Source of the DNA: an uncultured Actinomycetes bacterium
Lineage (GTDB): Bacteria; Actinomycetota; Acidimicrobiia; Acidimicrobiales; Acidimicrobilacustridaceae
Assembly (NCBI GenBank): GCA_937876315.1
Contig: CALEHQ010000041.1
Coordinates: forward strand, 62,001-126,000
DNA length: 64,000 nt
Reading direction: 5' to 3'
Shown here piece after piece: positions 20,137-29,305 of this stretch. The notes under the pieces are model-generated. The model was not told the origin of the DNA, made no database searches, and saw only the letters and a list, made by a program, of their open reading frames with translations. Numbering within the stretch: position 1 is the first letter of the stretch; every line of letters begins with the position of its first letter. The position numbers were made by a program, and so were the translations under genes.

Positions 20137-20582
20137 TTGGAGGTCGACTCCTTCGAAGCAGATGTGGGCTTAAGCCCGGGGTAAGCGATGGAAAGGGAGA
20201 CACGCTTCATCTCCCAGAACAAAAGACCGAGGTGAGTCACAACGATGGTGATACCGAGGGGTACCAACTCGACCCACGAGGCTTCCCGGACAAGCCAGAT
20301 AGCCATAAAAATTAAGGACAAACGAATCAGATAACCAAAGAGCGCTGCGCCCATGACGAATCCCGGAGAGATACGCCCGGCCCAGGTCAGCATCGCGGCG
20401 GCGAGCACGAAGTTCGCCACAACGATTGACAGACCATAGGCGGTGGAAAGGGCACCGTGGACACCCCAGATGAATCCAAAGGCAATGATGAGAATCGGCC
20501 CGACAATTGCAGCCTTTTTCACCATGTCGCGAGCGATCATCGCCTCGGGTGCGTCACCATCGATATGGGTCGGGGAGGTCAT
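20133..20582 (-). CDS. atpI: ATP synthase subunit I-like protein
   Basis: A 149-residue protein with four membrane helices (from about residue 22), fitting the ATP synthase I family that assists c-ring assembly and Mg supply. The ATG at 20582 overlaps the stop of the preceding atpZ-like gene (ATGA); an ATG four codons upstream is an alternative. Its stop overlaps the atpB GTG. In Mycobacterium a comparable gene (Rv1303) holds the same position. Confidence 0.8.
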
Positions 20583-20827
20583 CGTTGCGCCCATGGACCG
20601 TTCGCTTCGTGGTGCTCCATGTCGGAGCGATACGAGAAATAGATCTTGGTGACGGCGCCGATGAGGCCGAGCACTCCGAAGGTGATCGTGAGAACTGGAA
20701 CAGTTCCGAACAAGCGGTCGAGTCCATAGCCAATTGCCGCAAGCAGCAACGGAGAAAACGCGAGCTCGTAACCGCCCGTGGATCGTCCCATTTGCTGTGT
20801 GAGTTCGCGCCGTTGCGAATTCTTCAC
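20579..20827 (-). CDS. atpZ: AtpZ/AtpI-type ATP synthase assembly protein
   Basis: An 82-residue protein with two membrane helices; GYELAFSPLLLAAIGYGLDRLFG followed by GLIGAVTKIYFSY matches the F0F1-ATPase AtpZ family. The GTG at 20827 has AAGGTG upstream; the ATG at 20791 lacks one. It is the first gene of the atp operon and overlaps atpI by 4 nt. Confidence 0.75.
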   Translation of the reverse strand: MKNSQRRELTQQMGRSTGGYELAFSPLLLAAIGYGLDRLFGTVPVLTITFGVLGLIGAVTKIYFSYRSDMEHHEANGPWAQR

Positions 20828-20926
20828 CGCGCACCTTGGTGTGTCGGAGGAATGGTGGACCGATCGACAACACCGAACCTCGCGCGTCGCTGACCTTGTG
20901 AAACTGCGCACAAGGTAGGCGCGCCG

Positions 20927-22162
20927 CTAGTTTTCTGCAACTTTTCCGGGCTCGTCATCCATGTCCGGGGCTGGGACGCCGAACTCGATTGGTCCGGTGG
21001 GCTCGGATCGGTCGAGCCCACCGTTGCGGCGGGCGTCGCGGGCGTCGTCACGAGCAAGGCGCCGACGCTCAATTCGCACCCCTGGATGCAGGATGGTGAA
21101 GAGCGACAGGAGAATGGCGGCGATGCCGAAGGGGACGATTCCGTCGCCTGTTCCGCTGTAAATCGGCCAAAGGACAAAGCCACTGAGCAAAGCAGTCCAT
21201 GTCCAGAGAATGAAGACACTGCGTCGATGCCCATGACCGAGGGCCATAAGTCGATGGTGGAGGTGACCCTTATCGGCGTTGGAAATTCCGCTACGCGAGC
21301 GGGCCCGCCGGATGATGGCGAACAACGTGTCGATGACCGGGACCCCGAGGATCACCAGCGGAATGAGGAGCGGGGCGAAGAAGAAGAACGAGGTACCGGA
21401 ATAGGACCTATCAATGCGCCCGCCAACAACCATTGTCGATGCGGCCATCAATAAACCGAGGAGCAGTGCCCCCGCATCACCCATGAAAATTTTGGCGGGG
21501 TGAATGTTGTGAGGAAGAAAGCCGATGCACGCGCCGAGCGCAACGATGGCGACGAGAGGTCCGATGTTGCCCGCGGCCAGGAGTCCTTCGCTGCCCAGTT
21601 CATGGGCATAAAGGAAGAACGTTGCTGCGCCGATGGCGACAATTCCGCCAGCCAAACCATCAAGACCATCGATCAGGTTGATCGCATTGGCCATACCGAC
21701 GACCCACACCACCGAAATCAAGTACGACCAATCAGTGGACAACACAAACACGCCTGCGAACGGAATACGGAATACAAGAATTGAAATTCCTGAGATCACC
21801 AGCACGCTCGCCGCAAGAACAATGCCTGCGATTTTTGCCGGTGCAGAAACGTCTTTCAGATCGTCAATGACTCCAACAACGGCAATCACAATTGCAGCGA
21901 TCACTAACCCGAGTGGTTCAGTACTTCCGGCGAACACTGCATCGAATGACCCCATGCACCAAGCGGTGAACATTCCTGCAAGCACACCAAGCAGCATTGC
22001 AACGCCACCGAGAGTGGGTGTTGGGCGTTCGTGCACATGACGTGCATCGGGACGCACAACTGCACCAATTCGAAAAGCTAAACGTCGAATGCCGAACAAG
22101 GTCGCAAACGTCGTGGCGGCAACTACCACCAAGATGATTGCGTATGAGCCAATGCTCGGCAC
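20927..22162 (-). CDS. wecA: Undecaprenyl-phosphate N-acetylglucosaminyl 1-phosphate transferase family
   Basis: A MraY/WecA-family integral membrane enzyme (411 residues, about 11 helices) that starts lipid-linked glycan synthesis, here probably arabinogalactan- or teichoic-acid-like wall polymer. Signatures: RPTPTLGGVAML, VIDDLKD, NLIDGLDGLAGG, a metal-proximal FMGDAGALLLG and HLHHRLMALGHG. The GTG at 22162 was chosen because AGGGAG precedes it; an ATG at 22210 would overlap glyA by 28 nt. It matches the position of rfe between prmC/glyA and the atp operon in other actinobacteria. Confidence 0.88.
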   Translation of the reverse strand: MPSIGSYAIILVVVAATTFATLFGIRRLAFRIGAVVRPDARHVHERPTPTLGGVAMLLGVLAGMFTAWCMGSFDAVFAGSTEPLGLVIAAIVIAVVGVIDDLKDVSAPAKIAGIVLAASVLVISGISILVFRIPFAGVFVLSTDWSYLISVVWVVGMANAINLIDGLDGLAGGIVAIGAATFFLYAHELGSEGLLAAGNIGPLVAIVALGACIGFLPHNIHPAKIFMGDAGALLLGLLMAASTMVVGGRIDRSYSGTSFFFFAPLLIPLVILGVPVIDTLFAIIRRARSRSGISNADKGHLHHRLMALGHGHRRSVFILWTWTALLSGFVLWPIYSGTGDGIVPFGIAAILLSLFTILHPGVRIERRRLARDDARDARRNGGLDRSEPTGPIEFGVPAPDMDDEPGKVAEN

Positions 22163-22182
22163 GGTGTCGAAGACTCCCTGAC

Positions 22183-23424
22183 TTAGCTGTAGGGGGTGAA
22201 GTTGGCGCAAAGTGCGGCAACGTCAGCACGCACTGCGGCAATTGCCGCATCGTCGGCACGACCGCGAAGCGCTCGAGCGATCAACGAAGCGATCTGCACC
22301 ATTTCAGGTTCGGTCATTCCCTGCGTGGTAACCGCAGGGGTCCCGATTCGCACGCCACTCGTCACAAACGGTGAACGAGGGTCGTCGGGAATGGTGTTCT
22401 TGTTCAACGTGATACCAGCGAGGTCAAGAACTGCCTGCGCTTCTTTGCCTGTGAGTTCGGCATCGAAACCACGAAGATCAACCAAGCAGAGGTGGTTATC
22501 GGTGCCGCCTGATACCAAACGGAATCCTTCTTTGGCGAGTGCTTCAGCAAGTGCACCAGAGTTCTTCACGATCTGTTGCGCGTATCCCTTGAATGAAGGA
22601 TCGGCTGCTTCGCGAAACGCAACTGCCTTTGCAGCGACAGCATTTTCAAGCGGGCCGCCCTGCAAACCAGGGAACATCGCCTTATCGATTGCCGCCGCGT
22701 GTTCAGCGCGACTGAGAATGCAACCACCACGCGGGCCACGCAACGTCTTATGCGTTGTGAAGGTAACAACATCGGCGTACGGCACCGGGTTGGGATGCGC
22801 GCCGCCAGCAATGAGACCAGCGATATGCGCAGCATCGAACATAAGCAGCGCACCGATTTCGTCGGCGATCTCACGAATAGGCGCGGGATCGATGATCCGC
22901 GGGTAGGCGGTAGCGCCAGCGATGATCATCTTCGGACGTTCGCGCAAAGCGGTCTCGCGCATTTGGTCCATGTCGATTCGTTCGTCGGCCATGTTGACGC
23001 CGTAAGCGACAAAGTTATAGAAGCGACCAGAGATATTGACGGGCGAACCATGGGTGAGATGGCCGCCGTGATCGAGGCTGAGACCCATAACGGTGTCACC
23101 CTGCTCAAGGAGCGCGAGATACACGCCAAGGTTGGCGTTTGCACCTGAGTGGGGCTGGACATTGGCGTGGTCGGCACCGAAAAGTTCCTTCACTCGGTCA
23201 CGAGCAATGTCTTCGATCTCGTCGACGATCTCGTTGCCGCCGTAATAACGCTTACCGGGGTAACCCTCGGAGTACTTGTTTGTGAGAACTGAGCCCGTGG
23301 CTCGCATCACCGCAGGCGAGGTGAAGTTTTCCGAGGCGATGAGCTGCAGCGTTGTGTTCTGACGTTCGACTTCGGAATCGATGAGTCCGAAAAGGGTGTC
23401 GTCGTTGTCAGCGGGCCAGGGCAT
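22183..23424 (-). CDS. glyA: Serine hydroxymethyltransferase
   Basis: The 413-residue PLP enzyme interconverts serine and glycine with tetrahydrofolate. It shows [12 protein letters not shown], the conserved YPGKRYYGG region, and the PLP-Lys segment [15 protein letters not shown]. The ATG at 23424 is preceded by GAGGAG; upstream in-frame codons are non-conserved. A TACGAT hexamer on the minus strand near 23458 could be its -10 box. wecA follows closely. Confidence 0.96.
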   Translation of the reverse strand: MPWPADNDDTLFGLIDSEVERQNTTLQLIASENFTSPAVMRATGSVLTNKYSEGYPGKRYYGGNEIVDEIEDIARDRVKELFGADHANVQPHSGANANLGVYLALLEQGDTVMGLSLDHGGHLTHGSPVNISGRFYNFVAYGVNMADERIDMDQMRETALRERPKMIIAGATAYPRIIDPAPIREIADEIGALLMFDAAHIAGLIAGGAHPNPVPYADVVTFTTHKTLRGPRGGCILSRAEHAAAIDKAMFPGLQGGPLENAVAAKAVAFREAADPSFKGYAQQIVKNSGALAEALAKEGFRLVSGGTDNHLCLVDLRGFDAELTGKEAQAVLDLAGITLNKNTIPDDPRSPFVTSGVRIGTPAVTTQGMTEPEMVQIASLIARALRGRADDAAIAAVRADVAALCANFTPYS

Positions 23425-23494
23425 GGCAGGTCTCCTCGTGCGGTGTCTCATGGATCGTAGTGCCGCACCTTCGGACGACGACCCGCTCGGCAGG

Positions 23495-23500
23495 TACGTT
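23495..23500 (+). promoter_or_regulatory. -10 box TACGTT of a probable leaderless transcript
   Basis: TACGTT ends 7 nt before the ATG at 23508; no Shine-Dalgarno sequence is present. Confidence 0.5.
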
Positions 23501-23507
23501 GCCTGAC

Positions 23508-25034
23508 ATGGCCCTCGAACTCGATCCCCGACTTCCAATAATGGTCGGCACCGGACAGATCATGATCCGCGACGCTGCGACCGAACCGCTTGAACCAGCC
23601 GAACTCATGGCCGAAGCCCTGCGCCGAGCAGAGATCGATAGCGGTGGAACGGGGCTTCTCACTGGTGCCGATCAAGTGCTGACGGTGAGCGAACTGTCGT
23701 GGAGATACCGCAATCCAGCACTCGCTGTCGCAGAACGAATTGGGGCGACGCCTCGTCGCCTCGCCACCTCCGTCGTGGGCGGGAATCTCGCCGGAGTGAT
23801 GGTTGCCCGGGCTGCTGCCGATATTCAGGCCGGCGCCGCTGAGGTCATTGTCATCACCGGGGGCGAAGCAACGCGGACCCGATCCCGACTCCGCAAGGCC
23901 GGTCTCGAGGCCGCATGGTCGATCCAGCCCGACTCAGTCGAGTCACCCGAGTCGATCGGCGACCTCCGTCCGCTCGTCAACGAAATGGAAAGTGCCCGGG
24001 GAGTTCAATTGCCCGTGCATGTATATCCGTTGTTTGAGGTTGCACTGCGAGCCCGACTTGGGCTGAGTGTCGAAGGGCATATCGAACGCATCGGTTCGCT
24101 GTGGTCTGCATTCTCTGAAGTTGCATCAACAAACCCGAATGCTTGGCTGCGCACTCCCCTTTCCAGTTCCGAGATCACGACGCCGTCTCCCGAAAACAGA
24201 ATGATCGCGTGGCCGTACACAAAACGACTGTGCTCAAACAACCAGGTTGACCAAGGCGCGGCGGTGATCATCACCTCGGTTGCAGCTGCAGAACGCGCCG
24301 GCGTTCCCCGTGATCGATGGGTGTTTCTTCACGCAGGCGCAGAAGCCATCGATCATTGGAACGTTTCCAATCGCATTGACTTGTGCTCGTCGCCCGCACT
24401 GCGTATCGCCGGTCGGGATGCATATGCGCTTGCCGGGCGAGGTCCCGACGACATCAAATACTTCGACCTCTATTCATGTTTCCCATCTGCGGTCCAGATC
24501 GGAGCGATTGAACTCGGCCTCATTCCTACTACCAACGTCAACGGAACTGGATGGGGAGGAATCGGCGCGTCTCGACCACTAACGGTGACCGGCGGAATGA
24601 CCTTTGCCGGCGGGCCGTACAACAACTACGTCACTCACGGACTCGCAACGATGGTCGACACGTTGCGAAACGACGCTGGCTCCATGGGCCTTTGCACCGC
24701 AAACGGCGGCTACACGACCGAACACGCAGTGCTTCTCGCTTCAACCGAACCGCCAATCGCTGGCGCCTATCGTCACTCCAACCCACAAGCCGAGGTCGAC
24801 GCGTTACCCCGCGTGGAATACGACGATGCTTGGGTCGGCGATGTCGTCATCGAAAGCGCAACTGTCGTGTTCGAAGACGTTCCCGTGCACTCGCTTATCG
24901 CAACGCGCACACCAGAGGGTCAGCGCGCTTGGGGAATGTCGAGCGATGCTGACTTCATGAACGCCGCCATGACGACCGAACTCGTTGGAGCGCATGCGCA
25001 ACGCTCCGCAAACGGAACCATCACGTTGGACTAA
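23508..25034 (+). CDS. Thiolase-like protein type 1 (TLP1), catalytically altered
   Basis: The 508-residue protein aligns with acetyl-CoA acetyltransferase/SCP2-thiolases but is longer, with an extra ~100-residue C-terminal domain as in mycobacterial TLP1. The N-terminal nucleophile loop reads VVGGNLAG where thiolases have a Cys (RVCGSG type), and the GHPxG histidine motif is replaced by [23 protein letters not shown] and CTANGG are still recognisable. It probably binds CoA esters but is unlikely to perform normal thiolysis (inference). It is divergent from glyA, stands alone, and its stop lies 13 nt from that of the convergent cyclic-nucleotide-binding gene. Confidence 0.8.
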   Translation: MALELDPRLPIMVGTGQIMIRDAATEPLEPAELMAEALRRAEIDSGGTGLLTGADQVLTVSELSWRYRNPALAVAERIGATPRRLATSVVGGNLAGVMVARAAADIQAGAAEVIVITGGEATRTRSRLRKAGLEAAWSIQPDSVESPESIGDLRPLVNEMESARGVQLPVHVYPLFEVALRARLGLSVEGHIERIGSLWSAFSEVASTNPNAWLRTPLSSSEITTPSPENRMIAWPYTKRLCSNNQVDQGAAVIITSVAAAERAGVPRDRWVFLHAGAEAIDHWNVSNRIDLCSSPALRIAGRDAYALAGRGPDDIKYFDLYSCFPSAVQIGAIELGLIPTTNVNGTGWGGIGASRPLTVTGGMTFAGGPYNNYVTHGLATMVDTLRNDAGSMGLCTANGGYTTEHAVLLASTEPPIAGAYRHSNPQAEVDALPRVEYDDAWVGDVVIESATVVFEDVPVHSLIATRTPEGQRAWGMSSDADFMNAAMTTELVGAHAQRSANGTITLD

Positions 25035-25047
25035 CGCAATCGACGAA

Positions 25048-25479
25048 CTAGCTGTCGCTCAGATTGGCCTTCAAGCGAGAAGCAAGCAACGTGTGGACTC
25101 GTTCTTCGGCTTTCGGCATTTCAGTCAAGAGTTTTTGAAATGCCTTGGTGTCGAACGCAAGTAACGCCATCGGGGTCGTGGCCACAACCGTTGCAGTTCG
25201 TGGCCGTCGATCGATAAGCGACATCTCGCCCACCATGGAGCCAGGCCCAAGTGTGACCAGATGATCCTCGCCAACAAAGACTTCCGCTTCACCGGATTCG
25301 ATGACGTAACACTCTTGGCCGACTCGTCCTTGATCGATCAAAAGCTCCCCCGCTTCGATCTCAACATCGTCGGCCAACTCGGCCACTCGATCGAGTTCGG
25401 CGTCGCTGAACCCCTCGAAGAAGGCCAAGCCCCTCAATCGAGAGGCCCCGTTCTCGGCTTTTTTTCGCTTTCCGAACAC
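25048..25479 (-). CDS. Cyclic nucleotide-binding domain protein
   Basis: A 143-residue stand-alone CNB (CAP_ED) domain: FFEGFSDAELDRVA, AGELLIDQG, the phosphate-binding cassette region VGEMSLIDRRPRTATV, and a final helix. No HTH domain follows, so it is not a CRP-type transcription factor; it may sense cAMP and act through a partner. The GTG at 25479 was chosen because AAGGTGG precedes it; a GTG three codons upstream is an alternative. It is divergent from menB, and a 7-bp hairpin lies in its leader (25499-25516). Confidence 0.82.
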   Translation of the reverse strand: MFGKRKKAENGASRLRGLAFFEGFSDAELDRVAELADDVEIEAGELLIDQGRVGQECYVIESGEAEVFVGEDHLVTLGPGSMVGEMSLIDRRPRTATVVATTPMALLAFDTKAFQKLLTEMPKAEERVHTLLASRLKANLSDS

Positions 25480-25561
25480 AATTCCCACCTTTCGGCATGG
25501 ACGGGTGCCCCCGTCCGCGACGATGGTAGGCGCAACCCGCTTCATCTGACCGGAGGAATTC

Positions 25562-26464
25562 ATGGTCTCGGAACTCTTTGACCCCACCGCATGGCGCCCC
25601 GTCCCCGGATTCGAGGACTTCACAGACATCACCTACCACCGCGCCGTCGACCAGGGAACAGTTCGTGTGGCCTTTAATCGTCCCGAGATCCGCAATGCCT
25701 TCCGACCACAAACTGTCGACGAGCTCTACCGTGCGCTTGATCATGCGCGCATGTCGAGCGATGTCGGCTGCGTCCTACTCACGGGGAATGGTCCGTCACC
25801 ACGAGACGGTGGTTGGGCCTTCTGCTCCGGCGGCGATCAACGCATTCGGGGCAAGGACGGCTACAAATACGCCGACGGCGAAACTGCCGACACGATTGAC
25901 CCAGCGCGAAGCGGCCGACTCCACATCCTTGAGGTGCAGCGACTGATTCGATTCATGCCAAAAGTCGTGATCTGTGTTGTTCCTGGGTGGGCTGCTGGCG
26001 GCGGTCACAGTCTGCATGTTGTGTGCGATCTCACACTTGCAAGTGCAGAGCATGCGAAGTTCAAACAGACCGACGCCGACGTTGCCAGTTTTGATGGCGG
26101 CTTCGGATCGGCGTACCTCGCCCGTCAGGTCGGCCAGAAATTTGCACGCGAGATTTTCTTCTTGGGCCGTGAATACAGCGCAGAGCAAATGTTCCACATG
26201 GGCGCAGTCAACGAAGTTGTTCCCCATGCCCATCTTGAAAAGGTTGCGCTTGAGTGGGCAGCAATGATCAATGGCAAGAGTCCAACTGCGCAACGCATGT
26301 TGAAATACTCGTTCAACCTCATTGACGATGGACTTGTTGGTCAACAAATCTTCGCTGGCGAAGCGACTCGTCTCGCGTACGGCACCGACGAAGCCGCAGA
26401 AGGTCGCGATTCATTCCTTGAAAAGCGCGACCCTGATTGGTCGAGCTATCCATGGCATTTCTGA
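25562..26464 (+). CDS. menB: 1,4-dihydroxy-2-naphthoyl-CoA synthase
   Basis: A 300-residue crotonase-fold enzyme that closes the second ring of the menaquinone precursor. The oxyanion-hole region WAFCSGGDQRIRG, the GWAAGGGHSLH turn, the TDADVASFDGGFGSAYLARQVG segment and the C-terminal RDPDWSSYPWHF ending are all typical of MenB. GGAGGAATTC precedes the ATG. No other men gene is adjacent. The convergent EamA gene is separated by a short hairpin. Confidence 0.93.
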   Translation: MVSELFDPTAWRPVPGFEDFTDITYHRAVDQGTVRVAFNRPEIRNAFRPQTVDELYRALDHARMSSDVGCVLLTGNGPSPRDGGWAFCSGGDQRIRGKDGYKYADGETADTIDPARSGRLHILEVQRLIRFMPKVVICVVPGWAAGGGHSLHVVCDLTLASAEHAKFKQTDADVASFDGGFGSAYLARQVGQKFAREIFFLGREYSAEQMFHMGAVNEVVPHAHLEKVALEWAAMINGKSPTAQRMLKYSFNLIDDGLVGQQIFAGEATRLAYGTDEAAEGRDSFLEKRDPDWSSYPWHF

Positions 26465-26482
26465 CCTGCGGCTACTGAATCG

Positions 26483-26499
26483 GCCTGCGGCCCGCGGGC
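26483..26499. terminator. Hairpin between convergent menB and EamA genes
   Basis: A 7-bp GC-rich stem (26483-26489 with 26493-26499, one G-U pair, loop GCC), located 19 nt after the menB stop. No T-tract follows, so confidence is moderate. Confidence 0.45.
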
Positions 26500-26518
26500 A
26501 CTTCTGAAACACACGCGT

Positions 26519-27352
26519 TCACGTTGCGACGACGAGAACGGCACCGACGAGTGCCATTGCGGCACCGATCCACTGCTCACGATCAAGATGCTCACCATGT
26601 ACTTGGCGCGCCAGTACAAGTGTCATCACGGGAAACATTGACGCCAGTGCAGCAACCACCGGAAGAGAACCCGACTGGGTTGCCACGCCATAGAGCGTCA
26701 CGGCAACAACATCGCCAACACCGGCGATAGCGACCATAGGAAGAACGGAACTCGCCGGCCTACGTGGCGCTCGCGTCGCTAGGACGGCACCGATAAGGAC
26801 CACCGGGTAAACGACACGCATGACAAGGAGTGTCGAATAGGCACTGGTTTCGCTTCCATTGGCGACGGCGAGCAACGAAATGCCGATTCCTAATGCTGCA
26901 CCAAGGGCCAAGAGAATCGGGCGGTGCCCGCCCGAGCGGAAATCACGAATATGTGGTCCCCCGGCCAAGATCACGCCAGTTATTGCAATCGCAATTCCGA
27001 TGGTCTGAGTTGCTCCCGGGCTCTCGCCCCGTAAGAACCCGGCAACAACGGGCACAAGAACCGACGTGCTGGAAATTGGTGCGACAACACCCATTGGTCC
27101 AGTTGCGAGACCTTTGTACAGCAACACAATGCCGATCGAGCATGAGACGCCAGCGACGACACCCCAACCGACAACCGACGGGTCAAAGACCAAATCGCCG
27201 CTGACGATGGCGATAACCGCGATGACTGGGAGTGCAATCAGACTCGCCCACAACAACACCGTCGTCGAAGGCGACTTCTTTGAAGCTGTGCCGCCAAAGA
27301 AGTCTGAGGTTCCCCAAAGAACCGAGGAAACCAGCGCCAAGACAACGGCCAT
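26519..27352 (-). CDS. EamA/DMT-family transporter
   Basis: A 277-residue protein with ten predicted helices in two similar halves (WGTSDFFGGTASKK at the start of the first; a related pattern in the second), typical of drug/metabolite transporters. The substrate is unknown. The ATG at 27352 lies 1 nt after the prmC stop, so it is the distal gene of the rho-prfA-prmC operon here, where sua5 or glyA is usual in related genomes. Confidence 0.85.
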   Translation of the reverse strand: MAVVLALVSSVLWGTSDFFGGTASKKSPSTTVLLWASLIALPVIAVIAIVSGDLVFDPSVVGWGVVAGVSCSIGIVLLYKGLATGPMGVVAPISSTSVLVPVVAGFLRGESPGATQTIGIAIAITGVILAGGPHIRDFRSGGHRPILLALGAALGIGISLLAVANGSETSAYSTLLVMRVVYPVVLIGAVLATRAPRRPASSVLPMVAIAGVGDVVAVTLYGVATQSGSLPVVAALASMFPVMTLVLARQVHGEHLDREQWIGAAMALVGAVLVVAT

Positions 27353-27353
27353 G

Positions 27354-28235
27354 TCAGCTGGGACGTCGCAGGACGAGTGCTCGGTCACGACCAGCAAGGT
27401 CGGTATGCGTTTCGATTCCCACGAAACCAAACGATCGTGCGAGTTCCGAGGCTGTGTCGAGTTGACCCGGATCCATTTCAAGAATCAGAACTCCGCCGGG
27501 GCGAAGCCACGCCGGTGCATCTTCAAGAATCATTCGAATGTCGTCGAGCCCGTCTTTCCCCGCGAAGAGCGCCGACAGTGGCTCCCACTCTCGAACAATG
27601 TCTTCGATGTCGTCGTCGGATGCGACGTAGGGAGGATTACTCACTACAACATCGATTGCGCAGAGCAACTCCCGAGGAAGCGCTTCAAACCAGGAACCTT
27701 CGGCTACTTGCACCCGGGTAGCGGCGCGACCGATACCGGTGAGATTTGAACGAGCGACGACAAGCGCGTCTGCCGATGCATCCGTGAGCCACACCTCTGC
27801 TCGTTCAACTTCCACTGCGATCGACAGTCCGATTGCACCCGAACCCGTTCCGAGATCGACGGCAACCGGCCGATCGATCCCCACTGAACGCATCGCCTTC
27901 AACTGATCGATTGCAAGACCGGCAACCATTTCCGTTTCAGGGCGCGGGATGAGCACACGGCGATCAACGAACAAGTCGAGCGTTCGGAAACCCCAGCGTC
28001 CGAGTACGTACTGCAGCGGTTCGCCAGCAAGCCGACGCTCGAGCATGAGGTCATGGAAATGCATCGCGCGCTCTGTGACATTTTCGTCAAGACCGAGGAC
28101 ATACTCGCCTCCGTCGAAACCAGCAGCTCGCTCAATGATCCAACGCGTTTCGTTCGCTGGAGAATCAGCAATAACGGACAGTCGTGCTTCGGTTTCAGCG
28201 GCGACTTCGCGCCAGGTAACGGTGTTCTCGGTCAT
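27354..28235 (-). CDS. prmC: Release factor glutamine methyltransferase
   Basis: A 293-residue SAM-dependent methyltransferase that modifies the GGQ glutamine of peptide release factors. It has the N-terminal helical domain, the SAM loop VDLGTGSGAIGL, and the catalytic VSNPPYVAS motif. The ATG overlaps the prfA stop (ATGA), the usual coupling of enzyme and substrate genes. Confidence 0.94.
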   Translation of the reverse strand: MTENTVTWREVAAETEARLSVIADSPANETRWIIERAAGFDGGEYVLGLDENVTERAMHFHDLMLERRLAGEPLQYVLGRWGFRTLDLFVDRRVLIPRPETEMVAGLAIDQLKAMRSVGIDRPVAVDLGTGSGAIGLSIAVEVERAEVWLTDASADALVVARSNLTGIGRAATRVQVAEGSWFEALPRELLCAIDVVVSNPPYVASDDDIEDIVREWEPLSALFAGKDGLDDIRMILEDAPAWLRPGGVLILEMDPGQLDTASELARSFGFVGIETHTDLAGRDRALVLRRPS

Positions 28236-29305
28236 ATGTCGCGTTCGCGAAGTTGCGTCGCCCGTTCATCAGCGACCAATGCGTCGACCACTTCGTCAAG
28301 ATCGCCACCGAGCACTTTGTCGAGCTTGTAGAGCGTCAGACCAATGCGGTGATCGGTGAGTCGATTCTCTTTGAAGTTATAGGTACGGACCTTTTCGGAA
28401 CGTCCGCCCCCACCCGCCTGCGCTTTGCGCGCGCCCGATGCTTCGGCTGCCTGCTTTTCCTGCTCAGCCTGCAACAAACGACTACGCAATACCCGCATCG
28501 CTTTTTCGCGATTTTGGATCTGACTTTTTTCGTCCTGCATCGCAACGACAACGCCCGTTGGAATGTGGGTAATGCGAACAGCCGAGTCAGTTGTATTCAC
28601 TGACTGTCCACCAGGACCAGAGGAGCGATACACATCAATGCGAAGTTCATTTGGATCGAGCACGACATCGACTTCATCGGCTTCGGGAAGCACCGTGACC
28701 GTCGCTGACGAAGTGTGCACTCGCCCCTGACTTTCGGTGACAGGAACTCTCTGCACGCGATGCACGCCACCTTCGTGTTTCATTTTCGACCACACGCCAT
28801 CTCCTGCGAGTCGGAACGTCACGTCTGAATAACCGCCGAGGTCTGAAACCTGGGCATCCATGATTTCGAACTTCCAACTTTGCTTTGTTGCAAAGCCCCG
28901 ATACATCTCGAAGAGATCACGAGCGAAGAGGTTGGCCTCTTCGCCACCTTCTGCGCCTCGGAGTTCGACGATGACATTGCGATCGTTGTTTGGGTCCTTC
29001 GGAAGCAGCAGGACCTTGATCTCTTCATCGAGTCGCTCGATTGCGGCTTCTGCCGTATCGATTTCGTCTCGAAGCATCTCGCGATCGTCACCGTCAGAGT
29101 CGGTAAACATTTCTCGGGCTGCGGCAAGATCTTCGGTTGCCTGACCGAGATCGCGCAATCGGGAAACGAGCTCTCCGAGATCTCGGTAGCGACGATTGAG
29201 TTCGGCATACCGCTTCTGATCGGAGATCATCGCCGGATCAGCCAACGAACCTTCGATTTCGGTGTGTTCACGTTCGAGATCGGGAAGGCGTTCAAGCATG
29301 CTCAT
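28232..29305 (-). CDS. prfA: Peptide chain release factor 1
   Basis: A 357-residue class I release factor reading UAA and UAG. It contains the peptidyl-tRNA hydrolysis motif SSGPGGQSVNTTDSAVR (GGQ), and the domain-2 region FRLAGDGVWSKMKHEGGVHRVQRVP. The ATG at 29305 overlaps the upstream gene's stop; an ATG two codons further in is possible. Confidence 0.96.
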   Translation of the reverse strand: MSMLERLPDLEREHTEIEGSLADPAMISDQKRYAELNRRYRDLGELVSRLRDLGQATEDLAAAREMFTDSDGDDREMLRDEIDTAEAAIERLDEEIKVLLLPKDPNNDRNVIVELRGAEGGEEANLFARDLFEMYRGFATKQSWKFEIMDAQVSDLGGYSDVTFRLAGDGVWSKMKHEGGVHRVQRVPVTESQGRVHTSSATVTVLPEADEVDVVLDPNELRIDVYRSSGPGGQSVNTTDSAVRITHIPTGVVVAMQDEKSQIQNREKAMRVLRSRLLQAEQEKQAAEASGARKAQAGGGGRSEKVRTYNFKENRLTDHRIGLTLYKLDKVLGGDLDEVVDALVADERATQLRERDI

